This document shows, piece after piece, positions 25,773 to 33,708 of a DNA stretch of 64,000 bases. Position 1 is the stretch's first letter. Each line of letters begins with the position of its first letter. The notes under the pieces were generated by a model. The model was not told the DNA's origin. It ran no database searches and saw nothing but the letters and a program-made list of their open reading frames with translations. Made by a program: the position numbers and the translations under genes. Source of the DNA: Opitutaceae bacterium (GTDB lineage: Bacteria > Verrucomicrobiota > Verrucomicrobiia > Opitutales > Opitutaceae); the NCBI GenBank assembly GCA_016711225.1, contig JADJTK010000019.1, positions 1 through 64,000 on the forward strand, written 5' to 3'.

Positions 25773-26882
25773 ATGGCTCGCCGGCCCTTCATCGCTCGAA
25801 TCCCCAAGCACCGTCGCCACGCCTTCGCCGGGCGAGAATTGATGCTCGTCGACAACGGACCGATCCAGCTCGCGGCGTGGAAGAAGCTCGCCGCCGCCCG
25901 CAAGCGCCTCGCCAAGGCCACCGCTGACCTCCACCGCCACGAGAACGTGGACGAGCCGGCTTTCCGCTCCTGGACGGCCACCGCGCATCCGGAACTGCTC
26001 ACCGAGCTGCGTGAGCTCTCCGCTCAGTTTGCGGAGAAGGAGCGCCTAGTCAGCTCGGTCGAGAGCGAGGCCTACGCCACCGGGCGTCGGCCCGAGCGCG
26101 TCTGGCATGCCCGCCAAAATCCTCCGCCCGCCGGCGCCACTCCGGCGCCCGAGCGCGCCGCTACTTACGACCCATGGGACGACGAGCCTTTCGGCCCGGG
26201 GACCAGCGCTGGGGCCGCCGATCCGCAGGATCCCTTCGGCCAAGCCGAATACGAGAAGCTGATGGCGGAGTTCTTTGCCGAAAACGGCATCTCTCCGGAC
26301 GACCCCCAGGCGGCCGGATTCCGCGAGAGCATCGGCGGCTTCCTCGGGTATGCCCCGCCCAAACCCAAGTCGGCCAGCGGCGACCCCGCCCGGGAGATCT
26401 ATCGCCGACTGGTCCAGAACCTCCACCCGGATCGCGGCGGCGAGTGGTCGCCCGCCCGCGCCCGCCTCTGGCATGAGGTGCAACAGGCGTGGGACGCCCG
26501 CGATCTCGACTGGCTCTCCCGCCTCGAGGTCGAGTGGGAAGCCGCCACCGAGCTGCTCGGCCCCGCCAGCCCGGTGGGGCGCCTGCTCCAGGCGCTGCAG
26601 GAGATCGACGGCGCCCGCCGCGATTCCGACCGCCGCATCCGCACGTACAAGCACTCGCCCGCATGGCGCTTCTCGCTCCTACCTGCCCCCGGGGAGCCGC
26701 TCCGCCGCCGCCTCGCGGAGGAGTTGCAGGATGAGATCGCCCGCCTGCGCTACGGCCTCGGGGAATTGGAGCGGGTCATCGCCGACTGGGAGCGCGCCAT
26801 GCAGCCGCGCCGCGCCCGTCGCCGCCGCGGGCGGACCGTCGAGCCCACGCCCATGATCGATCCCGAGCTGGAGTTCTTCTAG
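25773..26882 (+). CDS. J-domain-like (DnaJ-type) cytoplasmic protein
   Basis: 369 residues from the ATG at 25773. Helical N-terminal half with a coiled-coil-like stretch (AWKKLAAARKRLAKATADLH). An acidic, Pro-rich linker (YDPWDDEPFGPGTSAG) precedes a J-domain-like segment, REIYRRLVQNLHPDRGGEWS, with the HPD tripeptide that stimulates Hsp70 ATPase. The C-terminus is again helical and very basic (PRRARRRRGR) before an acidic end (IDPELEFF). No dnaK or grpE is adjacent. The TAG stop is the first triplet of a TAGTCCGGATCGAG repeat. Confidence 0.7.
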   Translation: MARRPFIARIPKHRRHAFAGRELMLVDNGPIQLAAWKKLAAARKRLAKATADLHRHENVDEPAFRSWTATAHPELLTELRELSAQFAEKERLVSSVESEAYATGRRPERVWHARQNPPPAGATPAPERAATYDPWDDEPFGPGTSAGAADPQDPFGQAEYEKLMAEFFAENGISPDDPQAAGFRESIGGFLGYAPPKPKSASGDPAREIYRRLVQNLHPDRGGEWSPARARLWHEVQQAWDARDLDWLSRLEVEWEAATELLGPASPVGRLLQALQEIDGARRDSDRRIRTYKHSPAWRFSLLPAPGEPLRRRLAEELQDEIARLRYGLGELERVIADWERAMQPRRARRRRGRTVEPTPMIDPELEFF

Positions 26883-26922
26883 TCCGGATCGAGGGATACG
26901 GGCGAGCGAAGCGGATATCGCC
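26880..26922 (+). repeat. Dispersed TAGTCCGGATCGAG element, copy C (half element)
   Basis: TAGTCCGGATCGAG followed by ggatacgggcgagcgaagcgg and atatcgcc, matching the second half of copies A and B. Its TAG is the stop codon of the upstream gene. Confidence 0.65.
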
Positions 26923-26967
26923 ACGGGGTAACGTCGCAGGCGGACCGGCCCGTGGACAAACCGGGGA

Positions 26968-27489
26968 CTACAGCTCGACCTGCGCGAGCAGCTTCATCAG
27001 CTCGGCGCGCGACATCACCGGTTTTCCGGTGATCATCAGCGACATCTTGTGCTCGGGATACTGCACAATGAGGAGTGCCATCTTCTCGCCCTCGTCGTCG
27101 GTCAGCTCGGCGAAGAACGCCTCGTGCCCCTGGTGCTTGAAACGCGAAAGCTTGCCCGCCGCGCCCTTCTCGAACTGTTCCCCGGTGCGCAGTCCGTGGC
27201 CCATGATGGTCACGCCGCTCTCGTTTTCCCCGACCAGGATCAGTCCGAGGCCGGCGCCAGCCGCCAGCTCCGGCATCCGCTGAAAGCCCGGCATCTGCAC
27301 CTTGGCGACAGCCTTCTTGAACTGCGCCAGGGTAAGCGTCGGCGGCGGACCGTCGTCCTCGCTGTCGTCGCGGCCCCCGCGAACGGCGGGGCTGTCACGG
27401 TCGGCCGAAGCCATGTCGTCCGCGCGGCCGACACCGGTCAGCAGCAACGGCAGCACAGTGGAGCAAAGCAGGAGTTTTCGGATGCTCAT
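26968..27489 (-). CDS. Small secreted protein, paralogue of the C-terminus of the 19522 gene product
   Basis: 173 residues from the ATG at 27489. Signal peptide SIRKLLLCSTVLPLLLTGVGRAD, an acidic linker (DDSEDDGPPP), then one domain: AQFKKAVAKVQMPGFQRMPE ... IVQYPEHKMSLMITGKPVMS, ending RAELMKLLAQVEL. The last 35 residues align with VRYPERKLALLLSSNPVQSK-EELLKLLEQIAL of the 404-residue protein at 19522. No characterised family is recognised. The two paralogues bracket the LtaS-like/two-component/J-domain stretch. Confidence 0.7.
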   Translation of the reverse strand: MSIRKLLLCSTVLPLLLTGVGRADDMASADRDSPAVRGGRDDSEDDGPPPTLTLAQFKKAVAKVQMPGFQRMPELAAGAGLGLILVGENESGVTIMGHGLRTGEQFEKGAAGKLSRFKHQGHEAFFAELTDDEGEKMALLIVQYPEHKMSLMITGKPVMSRAELMKLLAQVEL

Positions 27490-27713
27490 GGAGAAGAAAG
27501 GAGGCCTAGACGGATGCGGACAATCCAAGCACCTGACAAGCCCGCGACGCTGGCCGGGGGACACTCTCTGGTCACGCACCACGATCACGGACAAGAAACG
27601 ACCTCGCACAACAGACGCTGCTGGCAGCGCCAGCGCAGGAACACCCGAGTTCCTTCGGAGGAGCACGACTCGCCGAGCCAATGACGTGCACGCACGCTCC
27701 TGCAGCCGCAGGC

Positions 27714-28808
27714 TCAGCTCCGCTGCAAGAAGCGGAAGAACAACGACTGCTTGGCCACCGGCCCGGCGCGCTCGGCCAGGGCGAGCATCTGCTTGTCGCT
27801 GAGCGGAGTGAACTCGCGGGCGAGCTGCACGTTCTCCTCCAACTGCGCGATGGTATCGACACCGACAATCGCCGTGCTGATCGGCAGGGTATAGGCGTAG
27901 TACATCGCCTCGCGCAGGCTGAGCGTGCCCGGGCTGGTGGCTACCGCTCCCCGGCTCTCCCACGAGTGCTTCTGCTGCTCCAGCGACGGGGGCGTCCAGG
28001 TGGAGAGCAGGCGCCCCCGGCTGACGACCTTCATGCCGATGATCCCCAGCTGCTGCTCGACGGCCATGGGCACCAGCTCGTCAAGGAAACTGTAGTGGTA
28101 GCGATCGGCCGCGTTCACCGCCAGCAACGCGGCATCGAAGGGGAAACGGCGCAGCAACTCCATCAGCGCATCCGGCCGATGGTGACCGGTGATTCCGATG
28201 AAGCGCACCAGCTTCTGCTCCTTCGCCTGGATCAACGCCTCAAGGGCCCCGCCCTTGGCACAGATCGCGTCGACCTCGTCCATCGTGCCCACGTCGTGCA
28301 ACTGCCAGAGATCGAGGTGGTCGGTATTGAGCAATTTGAACGACTCTTCGAGCATGCGCAGCGAGTCGTCGCGGGTGCGCTCCTTGGTCTTGCTGGCGAG
28401 AAACGCCTCGGCGCGGCGCCGCTTCATCACCTGACCGATGTAGCGCTCGCTCCACCGTTTCGGTCCGCCGTAGATCGACGAGGTGTCGATGTAGTTCACC
28501 CCGAGGTCGAGCGCGCGCTCGATGATCGGCACAGCGATCGCGTCGTTGTCGCCCCTCTCCAGCGCGGACTGCCCGCCCAGCCCAAAGAGGCTCACCCGGA
28601 AGCCGGTCTTGCCGAGATTGCGCATCGGCATCGGGGGGCAGGCGGGCAACCCAGAGCCCAGCACCGTGGCGAAGCCGGCCGCAGCCGCGGGCTCGGCGGC
28701 CGCGGCGACACCGGGCAGGAGCGACTGCCCCAGCAACGCGGCGACGGTGGCACCGCCGGCCTTGAGAAAGTCGCGACGATTCGGGGTGGAGACGGGCTTG
28801 AAGTTCAT
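27714..28808 (-). CDS. Tat-exported aldo/keto reductase
   Basis: 364 residues from the ATG at 28808. The N-terminus carries a twin-arginine signal (RRDFLKAGGATVAALLG), implying export folded with cofactor. The AKR (beta/alpha)8 barrel shows the catalytic tetrad in order: VNYIDTSSIYGG (Asp, Tyr), FLASKTKER (Lys), LWQLHDVG (His). The C-terminal STAIVGVDTIAQLEENVQLA is the usual NADP-site region. Tat-exported AKRs are common in Verrucomicrobia and Planctomycetes, with unknown substrates. It stands alone on this strand with 180-220 bp gaps. Confidence 0.9.
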   Translation of the reverse strand: MNFKPVSTPNRRDFLKAGGATVAALLGQSLLPGVAAAAEPAAAAGFATVLGSGLPACPPMPMRNLGKTGFRVSLFGLGGQSALERGDNDAIAVPIIERALDLGVNYIDTSSIYGGPKRWSERYIGQVMKRRRAEAFLASKTKERTRDDSLRMLEESFKLLNTDHLDLWQLHDVGTMDEVDAICAKGGALEALIQAKEQKLVRFIGITGHHRPDALMELLRRFPFDAALLAVNAADRYHYSFLDELVPMAVEQQLGIIGMKVVSRGRLLSTWTPPSLEQQKHSWESRGAVATSPGTLSLREAMYYAYTLPISTAIVGVDTIAQLEENVQLAREFTPLSDKQMLALAERAGPVAKQSLFFRFLQRS

Positions 28809-28990
28809 GGGGGAGCGCGGGGTGTGGCGGCGGGCAACGGTTAGCCCGCATCGGGCGATTGTCCAACGAGCACGCCAGATCCGGCGCCCCAAGACGCAGC
28901 GCAACGCCGCTTTAGCGCATTACCCCACCTCCCCCAAGCGTCGTACGGCCGGCGACTGCACCTTCTTCGTCCAACCCGTGCGCCCCTTGC

Positions 28991-29593
28991 CTATGGCCGT
29001 CGAGCCAGCACCTGCACCACCGCCCCGGGCCCGGAGTGCCCACAGCCCTCCTGCACCTCGCGCTCGACCTCGCGGCCAACGAGGAATTCCAGCCCGGCCA
29101 GCTCCTCGTGCAGGGCGGCCAAGGTCATGAGCAGCTCGACCGCCTTGGGTCCGCCGGTGCCGAAGGTCAGCTGCGCGGGCGTATAGGCCTCGAGAATGAA
29201 GACCCCTCCGGGCGCCAACCCCTGCACGACGGCAGCGTGCACCGCGCGGCGCAGGGCCGGCGGCAGATGGGCGAATGTCGCCACGATCCCGGACCATGCG
29301 CCGGGCGTGATCCGATACGTCGCCAGATCGACGACCTCCGTGGTGATCGCCACCCCACGCGCCGCGGCCAGCCGCCGCGCCTTCGCCAGCCCGACTTCAG
29401 ACTGATCGACGGCCGTCACCGCATGCCCCAGGGAGGCGAGAAACACCGCATTGCGCCCTTCGCCCTCCGCGAGGCAGAGCACCGGTCCGGGCGGGATGTG
29501 TGAGGCAACCTCGGCGACGAAGGCGTTGGGCTTCTCGCCGTACACATGCCCGGCAATACCGGAGTAGCGATGATTCCAGAATGCGGCGTCCAT
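28991..29593 (-). CDS. Class I SAM-dependent methyltransferase (TehB/UbiE-like)
   Basis: 200 residues from the ATG at 29593 (MDAAFWNHRYSGIAG). Motif I VLCLAEGEGRNAVFLASLGH and the following AVTAVDQSEVGLAKARRLAA (acidic ribose-binding residue) are those of TehB-like small methyltransferases. Motif II/III: WSGIVATFAHLPPALRRAVH and LAPGGVFILEAYTPAQL. The substrate is unknown; relatives methylate tellurite, thiols or small organics. The upstream extension to 29638 includes no better start. It precedes the HPr gene's end by about 125 bp. Confidence 0.88.
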   Translation of the reverse strand: MDAAFWNHRYSGIAGHVYGEKPNAFVAEVASHIPPGPVLCLAEGEGRNAVFLASLGHAVTAVDQSEVGLAKARRLAAARGVAITTEVVDLATYRITPGAWSGIVATFAHLPPALRRAVHAAVVQGLAPGGVFILEAYTPAQLTFGTGGPKAVELLMTLAALHEELAGLEFLVGREVEREVQEGCGHSGPGAVVQVLARRP

Positions 29594-29718
29594 AGACAGC
29601 GTCCACCAGACCCCCTCGACGCGATCCGGCAACCCCAATCGTGCCGGAGCCGCGCCCCCGCCTCAGCAAACCTGCCCTCCCTGATACGGCGACGTACTGG
29701 TCGGAACCGTAACCGCGG

Positions 29719-30003
29719 CTACGACCCGCCGGACACGGAATCTCCGTCTCCTGCGGAGGCAAAGACCTGAACAATGGCCGCCGTCGCCTCTAGCTCGTCA
29801 GCGCCCGCCGCTTCCACCAGGATGGCCGTTCCCATCGTGGCACAAAGAGCCACCACGCTGAGAATACTGCGAAGGTCGGCGACCTGCCCGTTGCACTTCA
29901 GCCGGATGGTCGAGCGAAAGCCTGTGGCCACCTGCGCCAACCGCGCGGCCGACCTCAAATGCAGCCCCTCCCGCCAGGCGACAACGACCTTGGTGTGTTT
30001 CAT
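29719..30003 (-). CDS. HPr-family phosphocarrier protein
   Basis: 94 residues from the ATG at 30003. The phosphorylatable His15 lies in WREGLHLRSAARLA and the regulatory Ser46 in ADLRSILSVVALCA, both at textbook positions. HPr carries phosphate from enzyme I to PTS sugar transporters. In bacteria with few PTS genes, HPr and HPr kinase act mainly in regulation. No ptsI, EIIA or hprK gene is in the window. The His loop reads GLHLRS, not the usual GLHARP, so activity with a standard enzyme I is uncertain. Confidence 0.82.
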   Translation of the reverse strand: MKHTKVVVAWREGLHLRSAARLAQVATGFRSTIRLKCNGQVADLRSILSVVALCATMGTAILVEAAGADELEATAAIVQVFASAGDGDSVSGGS

Positions 30004-30057
30004 CGCGCGCTCTGACCGACAGCGTCCTCGATTGTTCACCGAAAACACGCCCCCCGC

Positions 30058-30252
30058 TCAATGCACCCAATCCAATTTGATCGCACCCAGCGTGCCGCTG
30101 GCGAGCAACGCCGCCCACGGCGGAGTCCACGGCAGTAACGCCGCCACCACACCAAGTGGCATCGTCCAGCGGGACAGCCGGTGCGCCGGAGTGGAGGCCG
30201 CGACCCCGCACAAGGTCCGGCCGCCGGGCGCAGATGCCGGCTCGCGTTTCAC
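30058..30252 (-). CDS. Small membrane protein coupled to a rhodanese (DUF2892-like)
   Basis: 64 residues with a GTG start overlapping the rhodanese stop by four bases (GTGA). After a short N-terminus with one Cys (GRTLCGVAAS) come one or two hydrophobic stretches (TMPLGVVAALLPWTPPWAALLASGTLGAIKL). Rhodaneses are often paired with or fused to YgaP/DUF2892-type membrane segments; this resembles such a partner but is too short to assign firmly. Confidence 0.5.
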   Translation of the reverse strand: MKREPASAPGGRTLCGVAASTPAHRLSRWTMPLGVVAALLPWTPPWAALLASGTLGAIKLDWVH

Positions 30253-30659
30253 GGCGACTTGAGCTGAGGCGGTGCGACCTTCTGTCCGGCGGCGAGCCAG
30301 TCGCGCAGACCACCGGCGTTGGCAACGCGAAAGCCCTCGGCGGCGAGTAGTCGCGCGGCCTGGCCGGAGCGGTTGCCAGAACGACAGTACAGAATGATCT
30401 CATGCTCGCGGTGCGTTTTGAGAAACGGAGCCCACGCAAGCCGCTCGCCGCGCAAGTCGCTGAGGGCCAGTGTTGCCGCGCCCACCACAACGCCGGTTTC
30501 CACCCACTCGTCCGGCTCACGCACATCGACCAGCACCGCAGTGCCAGCAGCCGCCCGCTGCGCGGCCTCGACCGGCGCAAGGTGCGGGACGTCGGCCGCA
30601 CACGCGGAGAAAGTAAACAAGACGACGAAGGCAGAGGAGAGGGTGAAGAGGCGACGCAT
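30249..30659 (-). CDS. Secreted single-domain rhodanese (sulfurtransferase)
   Basis: 136 residues from the ATG at 30659, with a signal peptide (RRLFTLSSAFVVLFTFSACA; possible lipobox Cys20). Rhodanese domain: AAAGTAVLVDVREPDEWVET and the active-site loop LYCRSGNRSGQAA with Cys92 as persulfide carrier, then GFRVANAGGLRDW. Acts in the periplasm on thiosulfate, polysulfide or protein persulfide. First of several sulfane-sulfur proteins in the 30-39 kb island; overlaps the small membrane protein gene. Confidence 0.9.
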   Translation of the reverse strand: MRRLFTLSSAFVVLFTFSACAADVPHLAPVEAAQRAAAGTAVLVDVREPDEWVETGVVVGAATLALSDLRGERLAWAPFLKTHREHEIILYCRSGNRSGQAARLLAAEGFRVANAGGLRDWLAAGQKVAPPQLKSP

Positions 30660-30777
30660 GGTCAAAAAGTGCAGACGGAACGTGGGGATGCCCTTCAGAA
30701 CGCCCCGGTTGGCGCGGAAAAGGAATCGGTGGCAGCGGCGTTGTTGGCAAGTGGAACCGGGCGCTGAACGGTCCCTC

Positions 30778-32454
30778 TCATGGTGTCGGTGGTTTGGCCG
30801 GCGAACGCGGGTCGAAATTTGCGCGCAGCCCGCCGGTGAGCGACTGCACCTTGAAACCACGCTGCATGAGGATGCGCGCGGCGAAATAGGACGTCTTCCC
30901 AAGGGCGCACACCGTTACCACCGGACGCGTAGAATCGAGCTCACTCGAGCGCTGGCGCAGGGCGGCGAGCGGAATGTTGATCACGCCGGGGCGTGGCACC
31001 GGAAACTTCTGCGCCAGTGCCGGCGGGCGAACATCCACGATCTGGACAGCCGGATCCTCGGGCAACGTGTCCGCCGGCTCGACCAAACCGCCCCGGGCAT
31101 TGCAGGCAGTCATGCCCGCGAGATTCACGATGTCCTTCGCGGAGCCGAACGGCGGGGCGTAGGAAAGTTCCAGTTGCGCGAGGTCGTCGATGGTGAGCCC
31201 GCCAGTGATGGCGACCGCGAGCACATCGAGGCGTTTGTCCACCCCGGCGAGGCCGGTGGCCTGGGCCCCGAGCACCCGACCGGTCTGCGGACACCAGAGC
31301 AGCTTCAGCAGGATCTGCTTCGCACCGGGGAAATAGCCCGCATGGTGGTTGTCGTTCACTGTCACCGTCCGGTAGGCACGGCCGGCGGCGCGCAGCCGCT
31401 TCTCCGACCAGCCGGTGAGGCCGGCAGCCACTCCGAAGGCACGCACGATGGCCGTACCCACCGCGCCGGGCAACGGTCTGGCCTGTTCGGGCCGGAAGAT
31501 GTGGTCCGCCACGGCACGGCCCTGTCGGTTGGCGGGGCCGCCCAGTGGCACCGCGCTTGGGTCACCCGTGACAAAATCGCGGACCTCGATCGCGTCGCCG
31601 GCGGCATAGATGTCGAGGTCGTTCGTGCGCATGAATCCATCGACTCGGATGTGCCCACGGGGCCCAAGTTCGATCCCGGCGGCCTCGGCCAGCGCGGAGT
31701 CGGGCCGTACCCCGATAGCAAGCACGACCAGATCAGCCGGGATCACACGCCCGGACTTGAGCTGGCACCCGAGCGCGTCGGCGGCGGGAGCAAAGCCGGC
31801 GATCGCATCGCCCAGGGCAAGCTCGACGCCTTGGCGCCTCAACTCGTCCTCCATGAGCAGGGCCATGGGCCGGTCGAGCGGAGGGAGGACCTGGCCGAGC
31901 ATCTCGACGAGGGTAACCGTCTTCTTGAGGTGCACGAACTGCTCGGCCATCTCCAGGCCGATGAAGCCGGCGCCGATCACCGCAACCTTCTGGGCGGTGG
32001 CGGCAGCCTCCTTTATGCGGTCCATATCCTGCAACGAGCGCAAGGTGAGGATGCGCGGGGAGTCGATGCCCGGCAACGGCGGGCGCAGCGATGCCGCACC
32101 GGGGGCGAGCACAAGCTTGTCGTAGGGCAACCACGCCTCGGCACCGGTGGCGAGGGTGCGCAGCTGCACCCGCTTGCCGACGCGGTCGATGGCGACGGCC
32201 TCGGTGCCGGTGCGCACGTCGAGATTGAGCAGGGCTTTGAGCGTCTCCGGCGTCTGCATCGCGAGCGCACCGCGCTCCGCAATCTCACCGCCGATATGAT
32301 ACGGCAGGCCACAATTGGCGAAGGAGACGTCGGGGCCGCGTTCAATCAGGGTGATCTGGGCGAATTCGGAGAGACGGCGGGCGCGGGCCGCGGCAGAAGC
32401 GCCGGCGGCGACTCCCCCGATGATGACAAGACGTAGCGGTTGGGTGGAAATCAC
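30778..32454 (-). CDS. CoA-disulfide-reductase-like flavoprotein with C-terminal rhodanese domain
   Basis: 558 residues from a GTG at 32454. FAD Rossmann motif LVIIGGVAAGASAAARARRL, the single redox Cys48 in SFANCGLPYHIGGE (the hallmark of CoA disulfide reductases), an NAD(P) motif VAVIGAGFIGLEMAEQFV, TNDLDIYAAGDAIEV, a C-terminal dimerisation domain, then a rhodanese module (VQIVDVRPPALAQKF, VVTVCALGKTSYFAARIL with Cys). CoADR-Rhd enzymes reduce CoA-persulfides and polysulfide. The stop lies about 120 bp upstream of the first rhodanese gene on the same strand. The rhodanese loop is CALGKTSY, not CxxGxR, so sulfurtransfer may be altered. Confidence 0.9.
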   Translation of the reverse strand: MISTQPLRLVIIGGVAAGASAAARARRLSEFAQITLIERGPDVSFANCGLPYHIGGEIAERGALAMQTPETLKALLNLDVRTGTEAVAIDRVGKRVQLRTLATGAEAWLPYDKLVLAPGAASLRPPLPGIDSPRILTLRSLQDMDRIKEAAATAQKVAVIGAGFIGLEMAEQFVHLKKTVTLVEMLGQVLPPLDRPMALLMEDELRRQGVELALGDAIAGFAPAADALGCQLKSGRVIPADLVVLAIGVRPDSALAEAAGIELGPRGHIRVDGFMRTNDLDIYAAGDAIEVRDFVTGDPSAVPLGGPANRQGRAVADHIFRPEQARPLPGAVGTAIVRAFGVAAGLTGWSEKRLRAAGRAYRTVTVNDNHHAGYFPGAKQILLKLLWCPQTGRVLGAQATGLAGVDKRLDVLAVAITGGLTIDDLAQLELSYAPPFGSAKDIVNLAGMTACNARGGLVEPADTLPEDPAVQIVDVRPPALAQKFPVPRPGVINIPLAALRQRSSELDSTRPVVTVCALGKTSYFAARILMQRGFKVQSLTGGLRANFDPRSPAKPPTP

Positions 32455-32543
32455 GGCGGACCTAAGAGAGAGAGTTGAATGGAGAAGGCCGAAAGACAGG
32501 AGGGCGGCGGGACGCGGAGCACGGAATGGAACCAAGGAGGGTC

Positions 32544-32615
32544 GTAGGTCCGGCCTGTGACCGGACTCATTGGCTGCGGCGCCTGACGGATGAACCGGTC
32601 TGAGACCGGTCCTAC
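32544..32615. repeat. REP-like double hairpin GTAGGTCCGG...CCGGTCCTAC
   Basis: GTAGGTCCGGCCTGTGACCGGACTC on the left and GAACCGGTCTGAGACCGGTCCTAC on the right form two small stems and an overall inverted repeat. Its end provides the TAG stop of the thioredoxin gene. Confidence 0.6.
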
Positions 32616-33037
32616 TTGGGTAGGTTGGCTCCCAGCCAGGAGCGAAAATCGGATTCGGACATGGCGCCCACGAACTCGGCCACAACCTTCCCCCGATGGA
32701 AAAGCTTCACGGCGGGGATGCCCTGGATGCCGTACTGCTGGGCGGTGGCGCCGTGATTGTCGACGTTGACGGTGACAAGCAACCAACGCCCGCCGGCTTC
32801 GGACGCTGCCTTCTCGAGGACTGGCATGAGCATCTTGCACGGTCCGCACCACGGGGCCCAGAAATCGACAAGCACCGGAGTCGTCTGGCTGCGGGCCAGA
32901 ACGTCCGCAGAGAAGTCGGCGACTTCGTGATGCGCGCCGGAGGCGGCGGCCGAGGATTGAGTATCGGAAGACTTGGAACAGCCGGCAAAGAGTGCGCCGG
33001 CGGAGAGGAGAGCGACGGTGAGGAGACGAGTAGTCAT
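32612..33037 (-). CDS. Lipoprotein thioredoxin
   Basis: 141 residues from the ATG at 33037. Lipobox LFAGC (Cys20) follows a short signal peptide, so the protein is membrane-tethered and periplasmic. Thioredoxin fold with WAPWCGPCKMLMPVLEKAA (CGPC active site) and cis-Pro GIQGIPAVKLFHRGK, the sequence of a reducing thioredoxin. In this sulfur island it may reduce rhodanese-bound persulfides. The TAG stop lies in a REP-like element. Confidence 0.92.
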   Translation of the reverse strand: MTTRLLTVALLSAGALFAGCSKSSDTQSSAAASGAHHEVADFSADVLARSQTTPVLVDFWAPWCGPCKMLMPVLEKAASEAGGRWLLVTVNVDNHGATAQQYGIQGIPAVKLFHRGKVVAEFVGAMSESDFRSWLGANLPK

Positions 33038-33153
33038 GGGAGGAATGGGTAGAGAGAAGGAAGAAGGGAGCCGGTCCGGCAATGTGCCGGACGATGGCGA
33101 AACCCGTGCGTTGAACTCTGGCCTCTACAGGGAACCGGGACTGCTCCGTTTCA

Positions 33154-33181
33154 ATCGAAAGTCGGCAATCCGAAATCGAAA
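33154..33181. repeat. Degenerate heptad array ATCGAAA x4
   Basis: ATCGAAA-GTCGGCA-ATCCGAA-ATCGAAA, period 7, just before the 3' end of the rhodanese gene at 33186. One of the window's heptad arrays. Confidence 0.55.
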
Positions 33182-33185
33182 ATGG

Positions 33186-33587
33186 CTACACCTTGCGCAT
33201 GGGCAGGCCGAGGTCGCGCCAGCGGCCCAGTCCGCCGAGGTTCGCGGTCTTACGCCCTTCCTTGCGCAGAATCATCGCGGCGTTACCAGACCGAATACCG
33301 GAGGCGCAGTAGAGGATGAGCTCCTTGTCCTTGTTGGCGGCCAGAAACGGCTTCCACTTCCGGCGCTCGCCGAGCAGGTCGCTCGCGGGCAGAAGCACCG
33401 CGGGGCCGGCCACGCCGGTCCGCCATTCGCTAGGCTCACGCACATCGACCAGCACCGCCTCTCCGGCCTGGATCTTCTGCTGGGCCACCGCCGGAGCGAT
33501 ACGAAGGCCGGCGAAGAGCAACGGCCGCACGAGCACAAAGGCTACGATGCAGGCCACAAGGCTGAGGATCAGGTGATAGAGGGTCAT
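33186..33587 (-). CDS. Membrane-anchored rhodanese (sulfurtransferase)
   Basis: 133 residues from the ATG at 33587. One N-terminal TM helix (LILSLVACIVAFVLVRPLLF) anchors a rhodanese domain: AGEAVLVDVREPSEWRTGVA and active-site loop ILYCASGIRSGNAA with Cys94. It is related to but distinct from the secreted rhodanese at 30249. It lies between the thioredoxin and the RND genes on the same strand, so it probably belongs to the same sulfane-sulfur operon. Confidence 0.9.
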   Translation of the reverse strand: MTLYHLILSLVACIVAFVLVRPLLFAGLRIAPAVAQQKIQAGEAVLVDVREPSEWRTGVAGPAVLLPASDLLGERRKWKPFLAANKDKELILYCASGIRSGNAAMILRKEGRKTANLGGLGRWRDLGLPMRKV

Positions 33588-33641
33588 GAGGGCGGCGAGG
33601 CTAGGGACGAAGGAAGAAGGGAAGATCGGCCGATCAGGAAT

Positions 33642-33698
33642 CCCGGTAGCGGAAGGCCTAGCCTTCCGCTCGGCAAGCAAGGCTTGCCGCTACGGGAA
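33642..33698. repeat. REP-like hairpin CCGGTAGCGGAAG...GCCGCTACGGG
   Basis: Outer arms CCCGGTAGCGG / CCGCTACGGG enclose two inner hairpins (GGAAGGCCTAGCCTTCC and GGCAAGCAAGGCTTGCC). The same plan occurs at 45629-45679. It fills the gap between the rhodanese start and the RND permease end. Confidence 0.7.
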
Positions 33699-33708
33699 GG
33701 GGCGCCGC

